A stretch of 8,385 nucleotides of DNA. Source: Saprospiraceae bacterium (GTDB taxonomy: Bacteria > Bacteroidota > Bacteroidia > Chitinophagales > Saprospiraceae). Each line of letters starts with the position of its first letter. The first letter of the stretch is position 1. Positions 1 through 5,725 of the stretch are shown here, in pieces. The stretch spans positions 1 through 8,385 of the forward strand of contig SLDF01000193.1 of assembly GCA_007125435.1 (NCBI GenBank). The letters run 5' to 3'. The position numbers were made by a program, and so were the translations under genes. The notes beneath the pieces were generated by a model. That model searched no databases. It saw only the letters and a list, made by a program, of their open reading frames with translations, and was not told the origin of the DNA.

Positions 1-14
1 AGCGAAGCGTAAAC

Positions 15-70
15 AACCGATAACCGACAACCAGGAATCAAGACAAAAGATAAAAGGAAAAAGATAAAAG
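15..70. repeat. Degenerate heptanucleotide array (AACCGAY then AYAAAAG units)
   Basis: Eight consecutive 7-nt units can be read in one unbroken phase. AACCGAT (15-21), AACCGAC (22-28) and AACCAGG (29-35) are followed by a transitional AATCAAG (36-42), then ACAAAAG (43-49), ATAAAAG (50-56), GAAAAAG (57-63) and ATAAAAG (64-70). The unit sequence drifts from an AACC type to an A-rich type while the 7-nt spacing stays constant. Low complexity alone could produce part of the A-rich half, so the AACC half is the firmer evidence. Confidence 0.6.
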
Positions 71-101
71 TATCATGATCCAATGGTTCTTTTAGTAAAA
101 G

Positions 102-136
102 GTACAACGTAGAATGTAGAACGTAGAAGGTCAAAA
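102..136. repeat. Heptanucleotide array, unit GTAGAAN
   Basis: Five 7-nt units stand in phase: GTACAAC (102-108), GTAGAAT (109-115), GTAGAAC (116-122), GTAGAAG (123-129) and GTCAAAA (130-136). The last unit is also the end of the first copy of the adjoining octamer array, so the two arrays share sequence at their junction. Confidence 0.65.
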
Positions 137-192
137 GGTCAAAAGGTCAAAAGGTCAAAAGGTCAAAAGGTCAAAAGGTCAAAAGGTCAAAA
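129..192. repeat. Perfect octamer tandem array, (GGTCAAAA)x8
   Basis: Eight identical head-to-tail copies of GGTCAAAA fill 129-192, followed by a truncated GTCAA (193-197). There is not one mismatch in 64 bases, unlike the degenerate 7-nt arrays around it. This points to recent expansion by replication slippage and makes copy number likely to vary between strains. The 8-nt unit is not a multiple of three, and no reading frame spans it. No function can be assigned. Confidence 0.95.
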
Positions 193-203
193 GTCAATTG
201 GTT

Positions 204-232
204 ACCGAACGGTGCGAGGTGATTTGTTTGAC
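204..232. repeat. Dispersed 29-nt repeat, copy 1
   Basis: This copy matches 463-491 at 23 of 29 positions without gaps. The shared core is GGTGCGA, then GATTTG or AATTTG, then TTGAC. Bases 219-242 can fold as a hairpin in which GTGAT pairs with ATCAC and TTGT with ACAA. It may be a remnant of a decayed mobile or structured element; nothing coding is visible. Confidence 0.5.
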
Positions 233-286
233 AATTTATCACATGGGAACTAATTCAAGCCAGGACGTGGCGACATATTAATAGCG

Positions 287-374
287 CAGGGCGTCAGCCC
301 TGAGTTAAAGAGGGTTATCACCAAATGTTTTGGCGCTATTTTTGTGCTGAAAGAAGCAAAAATCGTGACAAAAC
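287..374. other. Block of nested hairpins
   Basis: A perfect 6-bp stem with a 4-nt loop (CAGGGC, GTCA, GCCCTG) lies at 287-302. After a 24-nt spacer, GTTTTG (327-332) pairs with CAAAAC (369-374), and inside it ATTTTTG (338-344) pairs with CAAAAAT (357-363). Directly upstream there is also GCCA/TGGC (259-262/268-271). No T-tract follows either hairpin, so a simple terminator is unlikely. It could be a decayed mobile element end or an unassigned structured RNA. Confidence 0.45.
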
Positions 375-403
375 AACTCGACCGAACCTCCCAACAAAAC
401 TTG

Positions 404-438
404 AAAGCTAGAAGCTTGTAGCTTGAAACTTGAAGCTA
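404..438. repeat. Heptanucleotide array, unit GAAGCTT
   Basis: Five 7-nt units stand in phase: AAAGCTA (404-410), GAAGCTT (411-417), GTAGCTT (418-424), GAAACTT (425-431) and GAAGCTA (432-438). A weaker unit follows in phase at 439-445, and another lies upstream at 396-402, one base out of phase. Because the unit contains AGCT, neighbouring copies can also pair with each other (406-410 with 419-423). Confidence 0.7.
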
Positions 439-462
439 AAAACTCTCTCCCGCGTGAGGGTG

Positions 463-491
463 ACTGAATGGTGCGAAGCAATTTGGTTGAC
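463..491. repeat. Dispersed 29-nt repeat, copy 2
   Basis: This is the second copy of the sequence at 204-232, with 23 of 29 identical positions and the same orientation. It is preceded by CGTGAGGG (453-460), an 8-mer that recurs at 695-702 at the start of the structured element, so the two blocks may share history. Similarity between the copies fades on both sides of the 29 nt. Confidence 0.5.
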
Positions 492-514
492 TAGATGTCA
501 AGCAAATAATGAAG

Positions 515-535
515 GAACCGAGCCGCCTCTGGTTC
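515..535. other. Stable hairpin
   Basis: GAACC pairs with GGTTC, and inside it GAG pairs with CTC around a CCGC loop, with one bulged T at 530. That gives an 8-bp GC-rich stem. No T-run follows (the sequence continues ATCATCC), so it is not a standard terminator. A second, weaker hairpin (TGTTTGA 599-605 with TCAAACA 622-628) follows downstream. Confidence 0.45.
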
Positions 536-651
536 ATCATCCAGATCATACATTAAAACCTACTTGACTACCTCAACCGCTATACTAAAGAACGTAAATG
601 TTTGATGAAGCAAAGCGAATCTCAAACAATAAACAACGAAGCGTAAAAATC

Positions 652-693
652 CGTAACCCGTAACCCGTAACCCGTATCCCGCAACTCGTAACT
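652..693. repeat. Heptanucleotide array, unit CGTAACC
   Basis: Six 7-nt units stand in phase: three perfect CGTAACC (652-672), then CGTATCC, CGCAACT and CGTAACT (673-693). The array runs to within two bases of the structured RNA candidate that starts at about 695. Variation increases toward the downstream end. Confidence 0.85.
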
Positions 694-694
694 A

Positions 695-858
695 CGTGAG
701 GGATAGAAGCGATATGAACCATATATCTATGGTTAGTGGAGCACAGATGTGTCGGCGACTGGAAGAAGCCGAACATCATCTGTAGCGACACTCCATAGAT
801 ATGTAGTGAATACAAGCGAATAGCCCGACCCCGCACGGTAGTAAGGGGGCACGCCCAA
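695..858 (+). ncRNA. Structured RNA candidate upstream of lysS (possibly Flavo-1-like)
   Basis: The 5' part (GGGATAGAAGCG, 700-711) and the 3' part (GCGAATAGCCCG, 816-827) face each other across a long stem, with GGG 700-702 able to pair with CCC 824-826. The internal stem pairs 721-732 with 793-804 (12 bp, one wobble at 722/803), then 735-738 with 789-792, 743-749 with 777-783 (7 bp) and 752-756 with 768-772, around an 11-nt loop. A second hairpin follows in which CCCC (829-832) can pair with GGGG (845-848), then CACGCCCAAA. The T722/G803 mismatch is a G-U pair only in the plus-strand transcript, so I assign plus. From memory the flanking sequences resemble the Flavo-1 RNA family of Bacteroidota, whose role is unknown; I could not test this. 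The element ends about 170 nt before lysS, upstream of the lysS promoter, so it is probably not part of the main lysS mRNA. Confidence 0.55.
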
Positions 859-882
859 ATCAAATAATAAATTTGAAATAAA

Positions 883-900
883 AGTACAGACTGGTGTACT
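883..900. other. Small perfect hairpin, possible minus-strand terminator
   Basis: AGTACA (883-888) pairs with TGTACT (895-900) around a 6-nt loop. Read on the minus strand it is followed by TTTTATTTC, which makes a weak intrinsic terminator for transcripts running leftward from lysS. On the plus strand no T-run follows. The stem is only 6 bp and half A/T, so this could be chance. Confidence 0.3.
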
Positions 901-972
901 ATGAAGCTCGAGATAAATGGGCTGAAATCAATATATATTATACAGTGTAGAGCAAAAAAGATAAACATAGGG

Positions 973-1002
973 TTGCTGCGGCTGTTATTAAGTGTATTTT
1001 TG
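973..1002 (+). promoter_or_regulatory. Bacteroidota-type promoter for lysS
   Basis: TTG at 973-975 is followed, after exactly 19 bases, by TATTTTTG at 995-1002. This matches the Bacteroidota primary-sigma consensus (TTG, 19 bases, TAnnTTTG). Transcription would start near 1006-1009, leaving a leader of about 20 nt before the ATG at 1029. This decides the lysS start: an in-frame TTG codon at 1011 would lie almost on the transcription start. Confidence 0.7.
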
Positions 1003-1028
1003 CGGTCAAATTGAAAAATCAAAAGATT

Positions 1029-2564
1029 ATGACATCATTAAACGATCAGGAATTAGCGCGACTAGAAGCATTGAATAAATTGCGGGAGATAGGTATAGAG
1101 CCTTTTCCGGCGGAGGCATTCGAGGTGTCACATCTGAGCGAAGATATCCAGTCAAAATGGAGTGAGGAGGTCGAAGGCGATTACATGGAAGTAAGTCTAG
1201 CAGGGCGCCTGATGATGAAGAGGATAATGGGTAAGGCTTCATTTGGTGAGCTGCAAGATAGTGCTGGGAGGATACAGATCTATGTGCAAAGAGATGATAT
1301 ATGTCCGGAAGAAGATAAGACGATGTACAATGATGTGTTCAAAAAACTATTGGATATCGGTGATTATATCGGCATTAAAGGTTTTGTATTCAGAACCAGG
1401 CTAGGTGAGATCACAGTGCATGTGAAGGAATTGACAGTGCTGAGTAAGTCACTACGCGTATTGCCAATTGTGAAGACTCAAATCGATAAAGAGACAGGAA
1501 AGGAGACGGTGTATGATGCTTTTAAGGATCCGGATGCTCGATACAGGATGCGCTATGTTGACCTTACGGTCAATGAAGGTATAAAGGATATTTTCATAAA
1601 GCGAAGTAGAATGATCTCAACGATGCGATCTTATTTTGATCAGAAAGGGTGGCTAGAGGTTGAGACGCCTGCATTACAGCCTATACACGGTGGGGCAGCT
1701 GCCAGGCCTTTCAAGACTCATCACAATGCTTTAGATATGCCACTTTATCTTAGGATTGCTAATGAGCTGTATCTGAAGCGCTTGATTGTAGGTGGCTTTG
1801 ACGGGGTGTATGAGATCGGAAAAATGTTTAGAAATGAAGGTATGGATCGCACGCATAATCCTGAATTCACATCAATGGAAATATATGTGGCCTATAAGGA
1901 CTACATCTGGATGATGGAGATGGTAGAGGATCTTTTGGAACATATAACGAGATCACTTCATGATGGCATTGCCGAAGTAGAGTACGATGGCAAGATTATA
2001 AACTTCGCCGGCCCATATGAACGCATGTCTATGTATGAATCTATAGAAAAATACACAGGTACAGACATTTCTAACATGGATGAAGCTGCATTGGGTAAAT
2101 TCTGTAAATCTCAAGGTGTAAGTATAGATGCTACAATGGGGAGAGGTAAACTTATTGATGAATTATTTGGTGAAAAAGTAGAAGCCCACCTCATACAGCC
2201 CACATTCATCACAGACTATCCAATAGAGATGACGCCTTTGGCCAAAAAGCATAGGATTAAAGAAGGTCTGGTAGAGCGTTTTGAACTGTTTGTCAATGGA
2301 AAAGAAATTGCTAATGCCTACACAGAGCTCAATGATCCAATTGATCAACGAGAGCGATTTGAAGAGCAATTAAAGCTGGCTGCTAAGGGAGATGAAGAAG
2401 CCATGGTATTGGATGAAGACTTTTTGAGGTCGATAGAGTATGGTATGCCACCTACATCAGGACTTGGCATAGGTATGGATAGGTTAGCAATGCTAATGAC
2501 CAACAAAAAATCTATCCAGGAAGTACTCTTCTTTCCTCAAATGAGACCTGAGCAAAAAAAGTAA
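1029..2564 (+). CDS. lysS: Lysyl-tRNA synthetase, class II
   Basis: This cytoplasmic enzyme charges tRNA-Lys with lysine using ATP. The protein is 511 residues, a normal length for class II LysRS. Residues about 54-140 form the N-terminal OB-fold that reads the anticodon (for example VSLAGRLMMKRIMGKASFGE). The class II catalytic core follows: motif 1 around 196-215 (ending GWLEVETPAL), the conserved HGGAAARPF at 220-228, motif 2 FRNEGMDRTHNPEF at 267-280, and motif 3 GLGIGMDRLAML at 478-489. The ATG at 1029 is chosen over an in-frame TTG at 1011 because the promoter at 973-1002 leaves no leader for the latter, and because bacterial LysRS usually begin with a short acidic helix like the one seen here. 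There is no Shine-Dalgarno sequence, as is usual in Bacteroidota. No partner gene shares its transcript in this window; ftsX starts 129 bp downstream with its own -7 box. Confidence 0.97.
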   Translation: MTSLNDQELARLEALNKLREIGIEPFPAEAFEVSHLSEDIQSKWSEEVEGDYMEVSLAGRLMMKRIMGKASFGELQDSAGRIQIYVQRDDICPEEDKTMYNDVFKKLLDIGDYIGIKGFVFRTRLGEITVHVKELTVLSKSLRVLPIVKTQIDKETGKETVYDAFKDPDARYRMRYVDLTVNEGIKDIFIKRSRMISTMRSYFDQKGWLEVETPALQPIHGGAAARPFKTHHNALDMPLYLRIANELYLKRLIVGGFDGVYEIGKMFRNEGMDRTHNPEFTSMEIYVAYKDYIWMMEMVEDLLEHITRSLHDGIAEVEYDGKIINFAGPYERMSMYESIEKYTGTDISNMDEAALGKFCKSQGVSIDATMGRGKLIDELFGEKVEAHLIQPTFITDYPIEMTPLAKKHRIKEGLVERFELFVNGKEIANAYTELNDPIDQRERFEEQLKLAAKGDEEAMVLDEDFLRSIEYGMPPTSGLGIGMDRLAMLMTNKKSIQEVLFFPQMRPEQKK

Positions 2565-2616
2565 ATGGTCTTACCCTCAAGGAGGTATAGGATTAACGCT
2601 TTTTTCATCTGCTACC

Positions 2617-2648
2617 ATTAAATATTAGTAAAAAATATAATATTTGAT
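2617..2648. promoter_or_regulatory. AT-rich dyad in the ftsX promoter region
   Basis: AAATATTA (2620-2627) and TAATATTT (2638-2645) form a perfect 8-bp inverted repeat with a 10-nt spacer. It extends to 11 bp (2617-2627 with 2638-2648) with one G-T pair. Its right arm covers the place where a -33 element should lie for the TAGCTTTG box at 2659, and no TTG is present there. A regulator binding site is possible, but in such AT-rich DNA chance is also a fair explanation. Confidence 0.3.
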
Positions 2649-2658
2649 AGGATTATAT

Positions 2659-2666
2659 TAGCTTTG
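2659..2666 (+). promoter_or_regulatory. -7 box (TAnnTTTG) upstream of ftsX
   Basis: TAGCTTTG matches the Bacteroidota -7 element and ends 27 nt before the ftsX ATG, the same geometry as for lysS (26 nt). No -33 TTG is seen at the expected distance (around 2637-2639), so the promoter may be weak or activator-dependent. Confidence 0.5.
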
Positions 2667-2693
2667 CCGTGAGCTAATTGTTTAGTACTATCT

Positions 2694-3578
2694 ATGTCTA
2701 AAGCGATAAAACGAGCGCGTAAGCTAAAGCCCAAGCCAAATTATGTAAGTGCCATTGTAAGCGTGTCATTGGTGCTTTTTATACTTGGGCTATTCTTCAT
2801 TGTTAGCTTTCATACCAATCACTTAGCAGATTATTTCAAAGAGCGAATTAATATCATTGTTGAACTCACTGATAACGCTACTCAACGAGATGTTGATGCT
2901 ATCGTCACTTACATAAAACAAACAAAAGAATCTAAAGGCCAATCCGTAGAGCATATATCGAAAGACGAGGCCTTGGATTTACTTAAGGAAGATTTTGGCG
3001 AGGATATTCTTCTTTTGGATATGCCCAATCCGTTATTTGATGTCATTGTATTTAATGTCAAAGGAGAGTATCTTAATACAGCTTCACTTCTGGAGCTAAG
3101 GACTGGTATAAAGAACTTTTCGAATAAGGTATCGGACGTATATTATCAAGAGACACTTATTAATTCTATTGTACATAATGTAGAAAGAGTTAGTTATTTT
3201 CTCTTGATTTTGGCATTAGTTATTGGGCTTATATCATTGGTCATTATTTTTAATTCAATTAAGTTAGCGTTGTACGCCAATCGAAAATTGATTAAAAATA
3301 TGGAGCTTATTGGCGCTTCATGGGGCTTTATAAGACGGCCTTTCATCTTGAGGGCCATTGTACATGGATTAATAAGCGTCATTATTGCATTAATTCTTTT
3401 GGGGGCAGTGTTGTATTATGCCTACAGTAATTATAATGAAATACTGGTCATACTGGATGTTGAAATTATATTAATGACCATGTTTGGTGTGGTTGTCGCC
3501 GGCTTACTCATCAATATAATCAGTACATTTTTAATCACGACGAAGTATTTGAAGATGAGCTTTGATGATTTATTTTGA
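2694..3578 (+). CDS. ftsX: Cell division protein FtsX (permease-like)
   Basis: FtsX is the inner-membrane partner of the ATPase FtsE. In the bacteria studied, the pair couples divisome activity to peptidoglycan hydrolases. The 294-residue protein has the family's layout: a basic N-terminus (residues 2-14), membrane segment 1 at about 18-40, an extracytoplasmic domain at about 41-165, then segments at about 167-190, 222-244 and 258-282, with a short cytoplasmic tail. The cytoplasmic loop carries MELIGASWGFIRRPF (203-217), very close to the family signature that ends in RRPF. Length is normal and nothing is missing. No ftsE lies next to it, which I recall as common in Bacteroidota, where ftsE is usually elsewhere. 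The gene has its own -7 box, and 255 bp separate it from the next gene, although read-through is possible because no clear terminator is seen. Confidence 0.93.
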   Translation: MSKAIKRARKLKPKPNYVSAIVSVSLVLFILGLFFIVSFHTNHLADYFKERINIIVELTDNATQRDVDAIVTYIKQTKESKGQSVEHISKDEALDLLKEDFGEDILLLDMPNPLFDVIVFNVKGEYLNTASLLELRTGIKNFSNKVSDVYYQETLINSIVHNVERVSYFLLILALVIGLISLVIIFNSIKLALYANRKLIKNMELIGASWGFIRRPFILRAIVHGLISVIIALILLGAVLYYAYSNYNEILVILDVEIILMTMFGVVVAGLLINIISTFLITTKYLKMSFDDLF

Positions 3579-3724
3579 AAGTGATTATTAGTACGCTATT
3601 AATTTTAAAAAAAAGGGGAGTAGGACATTTTGACATTTACTTTCATCTATACTCTGATTTTTAAGACTCATATTTGTCTTACCTGATAATTGCTATGTAT
3701 TTTCGATCAATTTACAATAATAAT

Positions 3725-3749
3725 TACTACTTGTCATTACAAGGTAGTA
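3725..3749. other. Hairpin upstream of the DUF3098 gene
   Basis: TACTACTTGT (3725-3734) pairs with 3739-3749 around a CATT loop, giving a 10-bp stem with one bulged G. No T-run follows, so it is not a normal terminator of ftsX. It lies about 55 nt upstream of the -7 box at 3805, where it could be an operator or simply mRNA structure if ftsX transcription reads through. Confidence 0.35.
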
Positions 3750-3804
3750 CATATACACCATAAACATTAAGTGAGGTTGTACCTACAAACCACTTACTTT
3801 TTGT

Positions 3805-3812
3805 TACATTTG
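3805..3812 (+). promoter_or_regulatory. -7 box (TAnnTTTG) upstream of the DUF3098-uppP-truB group
   Basis: TACATTTG matches the -7 consensus and ends 21 nt before the ATG at 3834. The nearest upstream TTG (3777-3779) is 25 nt away rather than 19, so the -33 part is poor. It supports the ATG at 3834 over the in-frame GTG at 3771, which lies upstream of the box. Confidence 0.5.
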
Positions 3813-3833
3813 CAAGAGCATAAAGAATTAGGT

Positions 3834-4142
3834 ATGTCCAAAAAGAAAAAGACTTCATCCCAATCAACGAGGCCTAAAGCTAAGCCAAGATCATCTGCCA
3901 AGCAACAAGTATCATTAGCTAAAGAACCCATGCTATTCGGAAAGCGCAATTACATGCTTATGGGCATTGGTTTTGTGGTTGTCCTTATAGGTTGTTTACT
4001 TATGCTGGGCGGTGGAATGCCTGATCCTAATGTCTGGGATGAGTCATTGATATATAGTTTCAGAAGAATCACTCTTGCACCGATTGTTATTTTAATTGGC
4101 TTAAGTATAGAGATCTATGCCATTTTTTCTCGACCGGAGTAA
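3834..4142 (+). CDS. DUF3098 small membrane protein
   Basis: This 102-residue protein of unknown function belongs, by recognition of its pattern, to the DUF3098 family found in Bacteroidota. It has a very basic, Ser/Lys-rich N-terminus (residues 1-30), the motif FGKRNY (35-40), a membrane helix at about 41-59 ending in a LMLGGG turn, a short exposed segment with DPNVWDE, the motif SFRRITLAP (75-83), and a second helix at about 81-98. The positive N-terminus suggests that both ends are cytoplasmic. An upstream in-frame GTG (3771) would add 21 residues, but it precedes the likely promoter box and the added part is not family-like. The gene sits 45 bp before uppP and shares its strand, so a role in cell-envelope biology is a reasonable guess from context only. 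Confidence 0.88.
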   Translation: MSKKKKTSSQSTRPKAKPRSSAKQQVSLAKEPMLFGKRNYMLMGIGFVVVLIGCLLMLGGGMPDPNVWDESLIYSFRRITLAPIVILIGLSIEIYAIFSRPE

Positions 4143-4187
4143 AGGCATGATTATAAGCGTCTAACTCAAAATACCCAAAGACGACAA

Positions 4188-4979
4188 ATGGAAACCATTT
4201 TAAAGTCACTAATACTTGGAATCATTCAAGGCTTGACAGAGTTTTTACCTGTCAGTTCAAGTGGTCACATTGAGTTGACGAAATATTTTCTTGGGTTTGA
4301 GCCTGAAGATAATTTGTTATTCACTGTAGTGGTGCACTTTGCTACAGCATTAAGTACATTAGTTGTATTTAAAAAAGATGTCGTTAATATTTTTCATGGA
4401 TTGTTTAAGTTTAAGAATAATGAAGAACTAAAGTTTTCCTGGTATATTATCATATCTATGATTCCCGCTGTTTTTGTTGGATTATTTTTTGATGATATCA
4501 TCGAGTCATTTTTTGATGGGAGGATAATCTTAGTATGCATATGCCTTTTATTGACTGCTGTTTTACTTGTATTAGCTGACAGGGCCAAGACAACTGATAG
4601 GGGAGTAGGCCTAAAAGATGCTGTTATTATTGGTATTGCTCAAGCCATTGCGATTTTGCCGGGTATTTCGCGTTCAGGCTCTACCATTGCAGCTTCTGTT
4701 TTGTTAAAAGTAGATCGCCAGAAGGCTGCAAGATTCTCTTTTTTAATGGTCGTGCCATTAATCTTTGGTAAAATGAGTAAAGATATTTTAGATGGGGCAC
4801 TTACTAATCCAGATATGACATTAATGCCATTATTAATAGGGTTCTTAGCTGCTTTTATTACTGGAATTTTTGCTTGTAAAATCATGATAAAATTGGTTGT
4901 GGGCTCTAGCCTCAAGATCTTTTCCTTTTACTTAGTCGCTGTATCACTATTTTCATTGGCTTATTTTTTAATGCATTAG
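4188..4979 (+). CDS. uppP: Undecaprenyl-diphosphate phosphatase (UppP/BacA family)
   Basis: This integral membrane enzyme removes a phosphate from undecaprenyl diphosphate, regenerating the lipid carrier for peptidoglycan and other envelope polymers; overproduction of the family gives bacitracin resistance. The 263-residue, strongly hydrophobic protein carries both signature regions: QGLTEFLPVSSSGH (14-27), with E18 and H27 as expected active-site residues, and PGISRSGSTI (158-167), with the conserved R162. The first residue of the (E/Q)xxxE motif is Gln (Q14) rather than the Glu of E. coli; I regard this as an accepted family variant. The gene lies 45 bp after the DUF3098 gene and 5 bp before truB, with no promoter box visible before it, so it is probably read from the promoter near 3805. 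The bases just before the ATG are A-rich, with no Shine-Dalgarno sequence. Confidence 0.96.
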   Translation: METILKSLILGIIQGLTEFLPVSSSGHIELTKYFLGFEPEDNLLFTVVVHFATALSTLVVFKKDVVNIFHGLFKFKNNEELKFSWYIIISMIPAVFVGLFFDDIIESFFDGRIILVCICLLLTAVLLVLADRAKTTDRGVGLKDAVIIGIAQAIAILPGISRSGSTIAASVLLKVDRQKAARFSFLMVVPLIFGKMSKDILDGALTNPDMTLMPLLIGFLAAFITGIFACKIMIKLVVGSSLKIFSFYLVAVSLFSLAYFLMH

Positions 4980-4984
4980 TCTTT

Positions 4985-5725
4985 ATGATCAATACTTCAA
5001 ATGACAAGATGCCCGATTTAGAAGGATTGCAATCTGGTACATGCTTTTTGATTGATAAGCCATATGAATGGACTTCTTTCGACGTTGTCAATAAGATCAA
5101 GTGGGTCATTAAAAAGCACCATGGTCTAAAGAAAATAAAAGTAGGCCATGCCGGTACATTAGACCCATTAGCGACCGGTTTATTGTTGGTGTGTACCGGT
5201 AAAATGACTAAGAAGATTGAGGGCATCATGGCTGAAGACAAAGTGTATACCGGTGTCATAAAACTCGGCTTTACGACACCTAGCTACGATAGAGAGACGG
5301 AAGAAATGGCTCCAAACACAATCGACCAGATTACAGATAGTGACATATTCAATGCCATGCAGCAATTTGAAGGTGAAATACAACAAACACCTCCAATATA
5401 CTCTGCTATCAAACAAAATGGAAAACGACTATACGAATATGCCCGCGCCGGTGAAGAAGTCAAGATTAAAAACAAAATTGTAAGAGTGGATCAGTTTTCC
5501 TTGAAAAGTTATGATCCTCCCTTCGTTTCATTTAAAATTGTCTGCAGTAAGGGGACATATATCCGTAGTTTGGCTAATGATCTTGGTCAAATATTAGGTT
5601 GCGGTGCATACTTATATGAACTGAGAAGGGAAAAATCCGGTGAATTCGACGTTGATAATGCCTGGCAAATCCAAGACGTGATAGACGGGATCAATGCTTC
5701 TAAACAGGATCAATATCAAATATAA
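4985..5725 (+). CDS. truB: tRNA pseudouridine-55 synthase
   Basis: TruB converts U55 in the T-loop of tRNAs to pseudouridine in the cytoplasm. The 246-residue protein shows the family motifs in order: FLIDKP near the N-terminus (21-26), GHAGTLDPLATG (54-65) with the catalytic aspartate D60, the YDRETE region (101-106), and KGTYIRSL (189-196). It stops about 70 residues earlier than E. coli TruB (314), so the C-terminal PUA-like RNA-binding domain is absent; short forms like this are usual in Bacteroidota. It starts 5 bp after uppP, which strongly suggests shared transcription. Its last 26 bases overlap the 3' end of priA on the other strand. Confidence 0.96.
   Translation: MINTSNDKMPDLEGLQSGTCFLIDKPYEWTSFDVVNKIKWVIKKHHGLKKIKVGHAGTLDPLATGLLLVCTGKMTKKIEGIMAEDKVYTGVIKLGFTTPSYDRETEEMAPNTIDQITDSDIFNAMQQFEGEIQQTPPIYSAIKQNGKRLYEYARAGEEVKIKNKIVRVDQFSLKSYDPPFVSFKIVCSKGTYIRSLANDLGQILGCGAYLYELRREKSGEFDVDNAWQIQDVIDGINASKQDQYQI

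Larger units (their letters stand above)
1..972. other. Gene-free, repeat- and hairpin-rich intergenic region
   Basis: I find no credible coding sequence in this stretch. The only long open frame (minus strand, 1022-585) runs antisense to the structured element at 695-858 and through tandem repeats, and its translation has no domain I recognise. The region instead holds several short tandem arrays, a perfect octamer array, two diverged copies of a 29-nt sequence (204-232 and 463-491), and hairpins at 219-242, 259-271, 287-302, 327-374, 515-535 and 599-628, followed by a large folded element at 695-858. The 11-mer CGAAGCGTAAA occurs twice (3-13 and 637-647), each time just before a tandem array whose unit contains AACC. 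The stretch 857-972 is AT-rich and holds only a small hairpin at 883-900. Confidence 0.75.

Noticed and set aside
129..192. CRISPR array
   Set aside because: The unit is 8 bp with no spacers; it is a simple tandem repeat. No cas gene is present.
595..604. TAAATGTTTG as a -7 box for the structured RNA
   Set aside because: The spacing between TA and TTTG is four bases rather than two, and the position is about 90 nt upstream of the element.
585..1022. A 145-codon open frame on the minus strand
   Set aside because: It runs antisense through a heptamer array, the structured element and the lysS promoter, and its translation shows no recognisable domain. Random open frame.
1011..1028. Upstream TTG start for lysS adding six residues
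   Set aside because: The promoter at 973-1002 places the transcription start at about 1006-1009, leaving no leader for this codon. The ATG at 1029 fits better.
2572..2605. Intrinsic terminator after lysS (TACC...GGTA, then a T-run)
   Set aside because: The stem is only 4 bp and the T-run begins 13 nt after it, too far for a standard terminator.
3618..3681. Terminator after ftsX
   Set aside because: GAGTA/TACTC is a 5-bp stem with a 27-nt loop. The adjacent TAAGAC/GTCTTA hairpin (3662-3681) has no T-run after it. Both are too weak to call.
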